Shown here: positions 51,844-59,316 of the stretch, in pieces
Layout of the letters: each line of letters opens with the position of its first letter
Numbering within the stretch: position 1 is the stretch's first letter
Source: Georgenia satyanarayanai
GTDB lineage: Bacteria; Actinomycetota; Actinomycetes; Actinomycetales; Actinomycetaceae
Direction: 5' to 3'
Assembly (NCBI RefSeq): GCF_023715365.1
Contig: NZ_JAMBNZ010000007.1
Span: forward strand, 62,001 to 126,000
DNA length: 64,000 nt
Program-made: the position numbers and the translations under genes
The notes under the pieces: model-generated
What the model was told of the DNA's origin: nothing
The model's database searches: none
What the model saw: the letters and a program-made list of their open reading frames with translations, nothing else

Positions 51844-52199
51844 GCCACGGTCGCGTTCGAGCAGCAGCCGGGCACCGTGCACGCGGCATCGACGCAGGAG
51901 GCGTCCTCGTCGACGGCCAGCGTCACCTCGACCAGCGCGGTCATCGCCGCCGCGAGGTGGGGGTCGGCGATCTCGTAACGCGTCTGGCGGCCCTCCGGCT
52001 CGGCGACGACGATGCCGCAGTCCCGCAGGCAGGTGAGGTGGTTCGACACGTTCGACCGGGTCAGGCCCAGCTCCCGGGCGAGGACCGCCGGGTAGCTCGG
52101 GCTCTCGAGGAGGGTCATGAGAATCCGGGAGCGGGTGGGGTCGGCCATGGCGCGGCCCAGCCGGTTCATCACGTCCAGCCGCGAGGCAATGGTCAGCAT
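51840..52199 (-). CDS. ArsR family metal sensor, CmtR-like
   Basis: 119 residues from ATG 52199. Winged helix with RSNVSNHLTCLRDCG: the CxxxC in the recognition helix region matches CmtR of mycobacteria, which uses these two cysteines plus a C-terminal Cys to bind Cd2+ and Pb2+. Several C-terminal Cys (SCVDAACTVPGCC) could supply the third ligand. It overlaps the ATPase gene and should derepress it under metal stress. Confidence 0.9.
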   Translation of the reverse strand: MLTIASRLDVMNRLGRAMADPTRSRILMTLLESPSYPAVLARELGLTRSNVSNHLTCLRDCGIVVAEPEGRQTRYEIADPHLAAAMTALVEVTLAVDEDASCVDAACTVPGCCSNATVA

Positions 52200-52225
52200 G
52201 CGCTGACCATACAGCACATGCTGAC
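52192..52225. promoter_or_regulatory. GTCAGCATG-N16-CATGCTGAC dyad at the CmtR-like start
   Basis: A perfect 9-bp inverted repeat flanking 16 bp (52192-52200 and 52217-52225). It overlaps the start codon of the CmtR-like gene and is a candidate operator. Confidence 0.5.
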
Positions 52226-52255
52226 CCCTCAGTCTTCTTGCGCGACATCGTCTGC

Positions 52256-52271
52256 ACATCTGCATAGATGT
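52256..52271. promoter_or_regulatory. ACATCT-N4-AGATGT dyad upstream of the second ArsR gene
   Basis: A perfect 6-4-6 inverted repeat 11 bp before the start codon, in an AT-rich patch; TGCAT (52261-52265) also has an inverted partner ATGCA at 52279-52283. Typical position for an ArsR/SmtB operator. Confidence 0.55.
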
Positions 52272-52282
52272 ATGGTCGATGC

Positions 52283-52657
52283 ATGAGTGTGACGCCGTTG
52301 GATTCGTGTGAGGTCGCTGCCGTCCACCCGGAGAAGGTGGCGCTGACCCGGGAGCAGATCCCCGATGAGCAGGAGGCCGCCAGGTTGGCCGGCCTGTTCA
52401 AGCTGCTCGGGGACCCACGGCGCGCAAGGGTGCTGTACGCGCTGCTGGAGGCGGGCGAGCTGTGCGTGTGTGACCTTGCCGCGGTCGTCGTCGTCCCCGA
52501 GGCGTCGGTGTCCCAGGTGCTGCGGGTTCTGCGCACCGCCGGGGTCGTCGACAACCGGAGGGAGGGCCGGATGGTGTACTACCGGCTTGCCGACGCTCAC
52601 GTCCGGATGCTGCTGGACATCTCGCGGGAGCACGCCCGGCACGAGGGGCAGGACTGA
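52283..52657 (+). CDS. ArsR family metal sensor, CadC/SmtB-like
   Basis: 124 residues from ATG 52283. The ELCVCDLA motif in helix 3 is the CadC/SmtB-type Cys signature, and a His/Asp pair in the last helix (DAHVRMLLDISREHARHE) fits the alpha5 site for zinc. It shares one nucleotide with the CDF gene (TGATG). It probably represses itself and the exporter until Zn2+, Cd2+ or Pb2+ accumulates. Confidence 0.92.
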   Translation: MSVTPLDSCEVAAVHPEKVALTREQIPDEQEAARLAGLFKLLGDPRRARVLYALLEAGELCVCDLAAVVVVPEASVSQVLRVLRTAGVVDNRREGRMVYYRLADAHVRMLLDISREHARHEGQD

Positions 52658-53568
52658 TGGGAGCGGGACACAGCCACGCGCCGGTGATCGGGCATGCCGG
52701 TGGGCGTCACCGCCGACGACTGGCCGGCGCCTTCGCCCTCACGGCGGGCTTCTTCCTCATCGAGCTCGTCGCGGGGCTCGTATCAGGGTCACTCGCCCTG
52801 CTCTCCGACGCCGGACACATGGCCGCGGACGTGGTGGTGCTGGGCGCTGCCCTGGTCGCGACCCGTATCGCCAGCCGACCCGACCGCACGGGACGACGCA
52901 CGTACGGCTCCTACCGGGCGGAGGTCTTCGCCTCCGCCCTCGCAGTACTGGTGATGCTCGCGGTGGGGGTGTACGTGGTGGTCGAGGCCATCAGCCGGCT
53001 GGGCGATGCGCCGGAGGTCGCCTCCGGCGCGATGCTCGCTGTCGGGTTCGCCGGTCTGGTCATCAACGTCGCTTCCATGCTCCTGCTGCGCAGCGGGTCG
53101 AAGGAGAGCCTGAACGTCAAGGGCGCCTACTACGAGGTGATCGCCGATGCCGCCGGGTCGGTGGGCGTCATGGTCGCAGGTGTGCTGATCATCCTCACCG
53201 GCCAGCCCGTCTGGGACGTCGTGGTCGCCGGGCTCATCGCGGTCTTCGTCATCATCCGGGCGCTCGTACTGGGCAGGCAGGTGGTCGCGGTCCTCGCCCA
53301 GCACGCTCCCGATGGGATCGACCCGGACGGCGTCGCCGCCGCCCTGTCCGCGGTTCCCGGCGTGGCGGATGTCCACGACCTGCACCTGTGGACATTGACG
53401 TCGGGTATGAACGTTGCCACGGCCCACCTGACCGCCGACCATGGCGCCGATCACGGTGTCGTGCTGAGCGACGCACGAGACGTGCTGCGCGATCGCTACG
53501 GCATCGCACACGCCACCTTGCAGGTGGAGGCCGTCGGCAGCGGCGGGTGTCATGACCTGAGCTGGTAG
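52657..53568 (+). CDS. Cation diffusion facilitator (CzcD-like)
   Basis: 303 residues. Six membrane helices; His-rich N-terminus (HSHAP..GHAGGRHRRR), metal-site SLALLSDAGHMAADV (HxxxD pattern) in helix 2 and EVIADAAGSVGV in helix 5, then a cytoplasmic ferredoxin-like domain (DVHDLHLWTLTSG). It exports Zn2+/Cd2+/Co2+ in exchange for protons. Transcribed with the ArsR gene. Confidence 0.93.
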   Translation: MGAGHSHAPVIGHAGGRHRRRLAGAFALTAGFFLIELVAGLVSGSLALLSDAGHMAADVVVLGAALVATRIASRPDRTGRRTYGSYRAEVFASALAVLVMLAVGVYVVVEAISRLGDAPEVASGAMLAVGFAGLVINVASMLLLRSGSKESLNVKGAYYEVIADAAGSVGVMVAGVLIILTGQPVWDVVVAGLIAVFVIIRALVLGRQVVAVLAQHAPDGIDPDGVAAALSAVPGVADVHDLHLWTLTSGMNVATAHLTADHGADHGVVLSDARDVLRDRYGIAHATLQVEAVGSGGCHDLSW

Positions 53569-53820
53569 CACTCGGGCAGCGCGTCCGCGGGGCGGTCCGT
53601 GAGCACGCCGGCGTTGACCGGAGAACGGCCCCGGCGCTATGAGCGCCCGCGCGGGCACGGGCGGCCGCGGGCACACGCCGGCAGCGCGGCGCTTCGTGGC
53701 CGGCTCTCGCCCACACAGCGTCGGTCGGCGCGTCCCGGCGTGGGTGGTGGAGCTTGCCTGCGACACCCGGCGTGCCGTTGTGCGGCGCCCGGTGTCGGTG
53801 CGCCGCCGTAGGCTCGGGGT

Positions 53821-55485
53821 GTGGAGATCGTCGTGGCCGAGGAGGCGAACGGGGTCCGGCTCACCATCCTCGACGACGGCGCCGCCCCGGCCGCGTCCGT
53901 CGTGCCCACCGACGCGCTGGCCGCCCGGGTGGCCGAGATCGAGGCCGCCTCGCGCCCGCGCTGGGTGTGGGCCGACACCGCGACCACCTACGCCCGGCTG
54001 CTGCGCGCCGGCGTGCGGGTGGAGCGTTGCTTCGACCTGCGCCTGTGCCGCACGATCCTGCGCCGCTCAGTCGGTGCGCCGGCTCCGTCGGAGCTGTGGG
54101 ACGACGTCGAGGAGCACGACGACCGCCCCGACGCCCCGCCCACCCTCTTCGAGTCCCTCACCCTGCCCGCCGAGGAGGTCCTCGCCGAGCGGCTGCGCCA
54201 GCGGGAGGCCGTGACGGCGAGCCGCGAGCCCGGGCGGCTCGCCACCCTGCTTGCGGCCGAGTCCGCCGGGGCGCTACTCGCCGCGGAGATGCGCCACGAC
54301 GGCCTGCCGTGGGACCGCGCGGCCCACGACCACCTCCTCACCGAGGTGCTCGGGCCGCGTCCGCCGCTCGGCGCGCGGCCGCCGGTGCTCGAGGTGCTCG
54401 CCGAGGACGTCCGCCGTGTGCTCGACGCGCCGAAGCTCAACCCGGACTCGGGGCAGGCGCTGCTGCGCGCGCTGCACAGCGCGGGGATCTCCGTGCAGAC
54501 CACCCGCAAGTGGGAGCTCGAGCAGGTCGACCACCCCGTGGTCCCGCCGCTGCTCGAGTACAAGAAGCTGTCCCGCCTCCACAGCGCCAACGGCTGGGTC
54601 TGGGCCGACGAGTGGGTGCGTCCCGGTCCCCCGGGCGCGGGCCGCGAGCGCTTCCACCCGGACTACGTGCCCGGTGGTGTCGTCACCGGCCGGTGGGCCA
54701 CCCGCGGCGGCGGGGCGCTGCAACTGCCCAAGCAGGTGCGCGGCGCCGTCGTCGCCGACCCGGGCTGGACGCTCGTCGTCGCCGACGTCGCCCAGCTCGA
54801 GCCGCGCGTGCTCGCCGCGATGGCCCGGGACGAGGCGATGGCGCGAGCCGCGCGCGGCGGGGACCTGTACCAGGGACTCGTGGACCAGGGCGTCATCGAC
54901 ACCCGCGCCCACGCAAAGGTCGCCATGCTCGGCGCACTGTACGGCGCGACCACCGGGGCCGCCGGGGACCTCGCACCCCGGCTGCTGCGCGCCTTCCCGC
55001 GGGCCACCGCGGTGGTCGAGGGCGCCGCGATGCGCGGGGAGGTGGGCGGCACCGTCCGCACCTGGCTGGGCCGCACCTCCCCCGCTCCCCCGCCGGCGTG
55101 GAAGGCCGTGCAGGACAGGCAGCACGAGGGCGAGGCGACCGACGACGACCGCCGGCGCGCGCGCCGCCTGGCCCGCGACTGGGGCCGCTTCACCCGCAAC
55201 TTCGTCGTCCAGGGCACCGCCGCGGAGTGGGCACTGTGCTGGCTCGCCGACCTGCGCGCCCGCCTGCGGGTGCTCGGCGGCGCCGGCGGGGCGGGCCACA
55301 GCCCGCACCTCGTCTTCTTCCTCCACGACGAGGTCATCGTCCACACCCCCGTGGCCCTCGCCGACGACGTCGCGACGGCGGTCCGCGAGTCCGCCGTCGG
55401 CGCCGGCCGGCTCCTCTTCGGCGACTTCCCCGTCGACTTCCCCCTCGACGTCTCCGTCGTCACCACCTACGCCGACGCCGAGTAG
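53821..55485 (+). CDS. Family A DNA polymerase (PolA-like, bifunctional 3'-5' exonuclease/polymerase type)
   Basis: 554 residues from GTG 53821. The N-terminal third is a degenerate exonuclease-like region; the rest is the Pol I palm and fingers. Motif A VVADVAQLEPRVLA (D322), motif B RAHAKVAMLGALYG (K366) and motif C FLHDEVIV (H502-E504) are all recognisable, although motif B is altered (RAHAK for RxxAK, ALYG for NFGxxYG). No 5'-nuclease domain exists. In actinobacteria this short enzyme accompanies full-length PolA and probably serves DNA repair. Confidence 0.88.
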   Translation: MEIVVAEEANGVRLTILDDGAAPAASVVPTDALAARVAEIEAASRPRWVWADTATTYARLLRAGVRVERCFDLRLCRTILRRSVGAPAPSELWDDVEEHDDRPDAPPTLFESLTLPAEEVLAERLRQREAVTASREPGRLATLLAAESAGALLAAEMRHDGLPWDRAAHDHLLTEVLGPRPPLGARPPVLEVLAEDVRRVLDAPKLNPDSGQALLRALHSAGISVQTTRKWELEQVDHPVVPPLLEYKKLSRLHSANGWVWADEWVRPGPPGAGRERFHPDYVPGGVVTGRWATRGGGALQLPKQVRGAVVADPGWTLVVADVAQLEPRVLAAMARDEAMARAARGGDLYQGLVDQGVIDTRAHAKVAMLGALYGATTGAAGDLAPRLLRAFPRATAVVEGAAMRGEVGGTVRTWLGRTSPAPPPAWKAVQDRQHEGEATDDDRRRARRLARDWGRFTRNFVVQGTAAEWALCWLADLRARLRVLGGAGGAGHSPHLVFFLHDEVIVHTPVALADDVATAVRESAVGAGRLLFGDFPVDFPLDVSVVTTYADAE

Positions 55486-55499
55486 CGGGCTCCCCTCCC

Positions 55500-55575
55500 G
55501 CCGACAGCCGGATTCCTCCACGCCGCCCACCGACAGCCGGATTCCTCTCGCCCCTCCCGCCGAGAGCCGGATTCC
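55500..55575. repeat. Three direct copies of the dispersed element
   Basis: Core copies at 55500-55516, 55529-55545 (first base A instead of G) and 55559-55575, spaced by 29 and 30 bp. They follow the polymerase stop by 14 bp. Spacers are only 12-13 bp and there are no cas genes, so this is not a CRISPR array. Confidence 0.8.
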
Positions 55576-55637
55576 TCCCCGCGACGGCGCCCTGACGCTG
55601 AGCCGGGAGCCCAGCGCCGGCTGGGTACCTTGGCCCG

Positions 55638-55995
55638 ATGACCAGGCACGAGGAGCCGCTGACCGTCGAGTCCCTGACCCGTCGTCTCGACTCGCGAGGA
55701 GCAGCCGGGCACAACCTCGGCGGCGGGTGTGGGCGACCGAGGCGGAGACCTGCGAGGACCTCCTCGAAGTCGTCACGTCGGGGGAGAACAACTGCTCCAC
55801 CTGCGTCGTCCCCCCGGCGCAGCCCAAGGCGTCTGACGCGGCCTGGGCCGGCTGGCTCGCGGAGCGCGGCGCCACAGAGGCAGACCTCGCGCCCGAGAGT
55901 GGAAGATCAGCGACAGCCCCTGGCGCGAGGGCGTCACCGCCCGCCGCTACTTCGTCCGCCGGACGGCGATCCGTCGGCTCGAGAGCCGCGTCTAG
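55638..55995 (+). pseudogene. Broken gene for a small conserved-looking protein
   Basis: Three reading frames each encode protein-like segments in order: from ATG 55638 (MTRHEEPLTVESLTRRLDSR), then another frame (VWATEAETCEDLLEVV, ENNCSTCVVPP, WAGWLAERGATEADLAPE), then a third (EWKISDSPWREGVTARRYF ending LESRV at TAG 55993-55995). The second shift lies at GAGAG (55895-55899), where a 2-bp AG duplication would explain it. Two frameshifts suggest a pseudogene, or assembly errors. Its family was not recognised. It ends inside the stop region of the methyltransferase gene. Confidence 0.5.
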
Positions 55996-56702
55996 GACAT
56001 CGGTGCCTCGAGCACGAAGAAGAGGAAGCACAGGAAAGCGCTGCGCTCCCCGCTGACGATGCGCGCCGGGAGGAGCTCGGGCGGTGTGTCCGGCGACGGC
56101 TCCGGCTCCTCGACGAGCGAGATGGTGAAGCCCGCGTCGGTGAACGCCCGCGTCATCGCGCGCAGCGGGCGGTGCCAGAACGTCAGCTCGGTCGGCTGGC
56201 CGTCGAGCTCGAGCGTCTCTACGTACTCCCGCGTGGCGAAGTAGTCCTCCTGCGGGAAGTTGATGACGCGGACAGTGGGGTGGTTGACCGACAGGAGGAG
56301 CCGGCCGCCAGGCCGCAGCACTCGCCTGAGCTCGGCCAGCGGCGCGCTCCAGTCCTCGAGGTAGTGCAGGACGAGGGAGGCCACGACGTCGTCGAAGCTG
56401 TCGTCCGCAAAGGACAGCGGCTGGGCGAGGTCCCCGACATGGAGCGGCACGTCATCACCGAGGCGCCGCCGGGCGAGCTCGACCATCGCGGGGCCCACGT
56501 CCAGGCCGGTGACGACGGCACCCCGCCGGAGCAGCTCGGCGGCCAGCGGACCCGAGCCACACCCGGCGTCGAGGACCCGGCGGCCGCGCACCTCGCCCGC
56601 CAGCGACAGCATCGCCGGCCGCTCGTAGAACGCGTTGAGCATGCTCGACGCGTTCTCCGCGTCGTACCGGGCGGCGAAAGCGTCGTACTGGGCGGCCTTC
56701 AT
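55992..56702 (-). CDS. Class I SAM-dependent methyltransferase
   Basis: 236 residues from ATG 56702, with AAGGAG at 5 nt. Motif I VLDAGCGSGPLAAELL at about 44-59, then GLDVGPAMVELARRRLG and SFDDVVASLVLHYLEDW; LAELRRVLRPGGRLLLSV completes the core. UbiE/methyltransferase-11 type. The substrate cannot be predicted. Confidence 0.9.
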   Translation of the reverse strand: MKAAQYDAFAARYDAENASSMLNAFYERPAMLSLAGEVRGRRVLDAGCGSGPLAAELLRRGAVVTGLDVGPAMVELARRRLGDDVPLHVGDLAQPLSFADDSFDDVVASLVLHYLEDWSAPLAELRRVLRPGGRLLLSVNHPTVRVINFPQEDYFATREYVETLELDGQPTELTFWHRPLRAMTRAFTDAGFTISLVEEPEPSPDTPPELLPARIVSGERSAFLCFLFFVLEAPMS

Positions 56703-56916
56703 GGGTCTCCTTCGGTGGACGGCCGTGCGAGGACGAGCCCCCCCCGACGCTAGGTGCTCGAGTCCTGCGCACAGGTCGGCGACACGCGGACGACACGCCG
56801 GGACAGGTGACGCCCACGCCCCTGGTCGTGGGACCTGTGCGCAGTTCCGACGCACCCGGCCGAGGCCTGCCCACGGACACCGCGCGGCAGCTCGGCCGCG
56901 CTGCCACACTCGGCGC

Positions 56917-58440
56917 ATGCTCTTCGCGCGCCTCGCCGAGACCTCCACGGCCGTCGCCGCCACGCGCTCCCGGCTGGAGAAGCGCGCACTGCTCGCGGCC
57001 ACGCTGCGGGAGGCCGAGGAGGACGAGATCGACGTCGTCGCCACCTACCTGTCCGGCCGCGTGCGCCAGCGCCGCACCGGCGTCGGCTGGCGCAGCCTCG
57101 CCGAGCTCGCGGAGCCTGCACCGGCCCCCTCGCTCACGCCCACCGGCGTCGACGCACAGCTCGAGGCGCTCTCCGCCCTCGCCGGCAGCGGCTCCCAGGC
57201 CGAGCGCGCCACCGCCGTCGTGGCCCTCTTCGGAGCTCTTACCGAGCCCGAGCAGCTCTTCCTGCGCGCCCTCATCCTCGGCGAGGTGCGCCAGGGCGCG
57301 CTCGACTCCCTCCTCATCGAGGCGATCGCCGACGCCACCGCCGTGCCGGTCACCGCCGTCCGCCGCGCCGCCATGTTCAGCGCGTTCACCGGACCGGTAG
57401 CCCGCGCCGCGCTCACCGGCGGCGTCGACGCGCTCGAGGACTTCCGCCCCGCGGTGCTCCAGCCCGTCCGCCCCATGCTCGCCTCGGCCGCCCCCGACCT
57501 CACCGCCGCGTTCGCCAAGCTCCGCGACGACGACGGCGGCACCCTCGTCGCCGCCGACGGCAAGATCGACGGGATCCGGGTCCAGGTCCACAAGTCCGGC
57601 GACGAGGTCGCCGTCTTCACCCGCTCCCTGGACGACATCACCGACCGCGTCCCGGAGATCGTCGATGTCGTCCGTGCGCTGCCCGCCGAGGAGCTCATCC
57701 TCGATGGCGAGGCGATCGCCCTGGGTCCGTCCGGCCGCCCCCGCCCCTTCCAGGAGACGGCCTCGCGCACCGGGAGCCACGACGGCGCCGCCGCCACCAC
57801 CCCGCTCACCGTCTTCTTCTTCGACCTCCTCCACCGCGACGGCACGACGCTCGTCGCCGCACCCGCCCGGGAGCGCCTCGCCGCGCTGGAGGAGGTCGTC
57901 CCCGCCTCGGCGCTCGTTCCGCGCCGGGTCACCGCGGACCAGGCCGAGCTCGACGCCTTCTTCAGCGAGATCCTCGAGCTCGGCCACGAGGGCCTCGTCC
58001 TCAAGGACCTCACCGCCCCCTACGACGCCGGGCGGCGCGGCGCCGCGTGGGTCAAGGTCAAGCCGCGCCACACCCTGGACCTCGTCGTCCTCGCCGTCGA
58101 GTGGGGCAGCGGGCGGCGCCAGGGCAAGCTCTCCAACATCCACCTCGGCGCCCGCGACGGCGACGGCTTCGTCATGCTCGGCAAGACCTTCAAGGGCATG
58201 ACCGACGAGATGCTCGAGTGGCAGACCGAGCGCTTCCTCGGGCTCGAGACGCACCGCGAGGGCCATGTCGTCCACGTCCGGCCCGAGCAGGTCGTCGAGA
58301 TCGCCATCGACGGCGTGCAGCGCTCCCCCCGTTACCCGGGCGGCGTCGCGCTGCGCTTCGCGCGGGTCCTGCGCTACCGCGACGACAAGACACCCGCCGA
58401 GGCGGACACGATCGAGACGGTTCGCGCGCTCGGCCCGTGA
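56917..58440 (+). CDS. ligB: ATP-dependent DNA ligase (LigB type)
   Basis: 507 residues from ATG 56917, the same length as mycobacterial LigB. N-terminal helical domain (LFARLAETSTAVAATRSR), adenylation motif KIDGIRVQVHK with nucleophile K216, RSLDDITDRVPEIV (motif III), LILDGEAIAL, GLVLKDL and AWVKVKPRH (motif V). Works in repair rather than replication, which uses NAD+-dependent LigA. The neighbouring PolA-like polymerase may be functionally connected. Confidence 0.93.
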   Translation: MLFARLAETSTAVAATRSRLEKRALLAATLREAEEDEIDVVATYLSGRVRQRRTGVGWRSLAELAEPAPAPSLTPTGVDAQLEALSALAGSGSQAERATAVVALFGALTEPEQLFLRALILGEVRQGALDSLLIEAIADATAVPVTAVRRAAMFSAFTGPVARAALTGGVDALEDFRPAVLQPVRPMLASAAPDLTAAFAKLRDDDGGTLVAADGKIDGIRVQVHKSGDEVAVFTRSLDDITDRVPEIVDVVRALPAEELILDGEAIALGPSGRPRPFQETASRTGSHDGAAATTPLTVFFFDLLHRDGTTLVAAPARERLAALEEVVPASALVPRRVTADQAELDAFFSEILELGHEGLVLKDLTAPYDAGRRGAAWVKVKPRHTLDLVVLAVEWGSGRRQGKLSNIHLGARDGDGFVMLGKTFKGMTDEMLEWQTERFLGLETHREGHVVHVRPEQVVEIAIDGVQRSPRYPGGVALRFARVLRYRDDKTPAEADTIETVRALGP

Positions 58441-58588
58441 TCAGCCGGTCACCGCCTGCGCGGTGTGCTTCGCTCGCCAGCTTCCTCTGCGTTTCCCCCG
58501 GCGTCGCGCGTCTCCGTCGGTCGCCGCCTGGCGGAGGCGGCAGTGCGCACACGCCTCGGCGAGAACACGCTCCGCCGCGACGGGGGTC

Positions 58589-58618
58589 TTGACCGGCAAG
58601 TCCTTACTTGCCTATAAC
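58589..58618 (+). promoter_or_regulatory. Promoter of the ArsR-VOC operon with an operator in the spacer
   Basis: TTGACC (58589-58594), 18-bp spacer, TATAAC (58613-58618). Between them is a perfect GGCAAGT-N4-ACTTGCC dyad (58595-58612). The start codon lies 6 nt after the -10, so the mRNA is probably leaderless. Repressor binding there would block the polymerase directly. Confidence 0.8.
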
Positions 58619-58624
58619 GGAGTG

Positions 58625-58918
58625 GTGGATGACGACGCCGTCCTGTTCAGGGCGATCAGTGACGCCACCCGGCGGACGATCCTCGACGAGCTGACCGAGC
58701 GCGACGGGCAGACCCTCTTCGAGATCTGCGGCCGGTTGGCCATGAAGCACGGCTCGACCTCCTCGCGGCAGGCGATCTCCCAGCACCTCGCGGTGCTGGA
58801 GGACGCGGGCCTGCTGCGTACCCGGCGGGAGGGCCGTTACAAGTTCCACCACATCGACACCCGGCCGCTGTGCTCGATCGCCGAGCGCTGGCCCACCCGA
58901 GAGGAGCCGGACCCATGA
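58625..58918 (+). CDS. ArsR family regulator
   Basis: 97 residues from GTG 58625; a second GTG at 58622 is equally possible. Winged helix: VLFRAISDATRRTILDELTERDGQ, split here as FRAISDATRRTILDELT, then SRQAISQHLAVLEDAGLLRTRREG. No metal-binding Cys pair is visible; this ArsR group often sits beside VOC or activator genes and senses something other than arsenic. It overlaps the VOC gene (ATGA). Confidence 0.9.
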   Translation: MDDDAVLFRAISDATRRTILDELTERDGQTLFEICGRLAMKHGSTSSRQAISQHLAVLEDAGLLRTRREGRYKFHHIDTRPLCSIAERWPTREEPDP

Positions 58919-59316
58919 TCCGTGTGACCGTGACCAGCGTGCTGGTCGACGACCAGGCCAAGGCCCTGGAGTTCTACACCGACAAGCTGGGTTTCACGAA
59001 GAAGACCGACGTCCCCGCCGGCGGCGCCCGCTGGCTGACCGTCGTCTCCCCCGCCGACCCCGATGGCGTCGAGGTGCTGCTCGAGCCGGACGGCCACCCG
59101 GCGGCGAAGAACTTCAAGGAGGCGCTCGTCGCCGACGGGATCCCCTGGACGCAGTTCGCCGTCGACGACGTCCACGCCGAGGTCGAGCGCCTCAAGCCCC
59201 TCGGCGTGCAGTTCACGCAGGAGGCGACGGACTACGGGCCGGTCGTCGTCGCCGTCCTCGACGACACGTGCGGCAACCTCATCCAGCTCGCCCAGATGAA
59301 GCCGGTCGAGGGTTAA
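58915..59316 (+). CDS. VOC family (glyoxalase-like) protein
   Basis: 133 residues. Single-domain VOC fold: VTSVLVDDQAKALEFYTDKLGF at the N-terminus and VAVLDDTCGNLIQLAQ at the end, with Glu/His-type metal ligand positions (EVLLEPDGHP). Coupled to the ArsR regulator, which likely controls it. The stop overlaps the convergent symporter's stop. Confidence 0.9.
   Translation: MIRVTVTSVLVDDQAKALEFYTDKLGFTKKTDVPAGGARWLTVVSPADPDGVEVLLEPDGHPAAKNFKEALVADGIPWTQFAVDDVHAEVERLKPLGVQFTQEATDYGPVVVAVLDDTCGNLIQLAQMKPVEG

Noticed and set aside
55500-55575. Three short repeats resembling a CRISPR array
   Set aside because: Spacers are only 12-13 bp, repeats 17 bp, no cas genes, and the same core occurs singly elsewhere.
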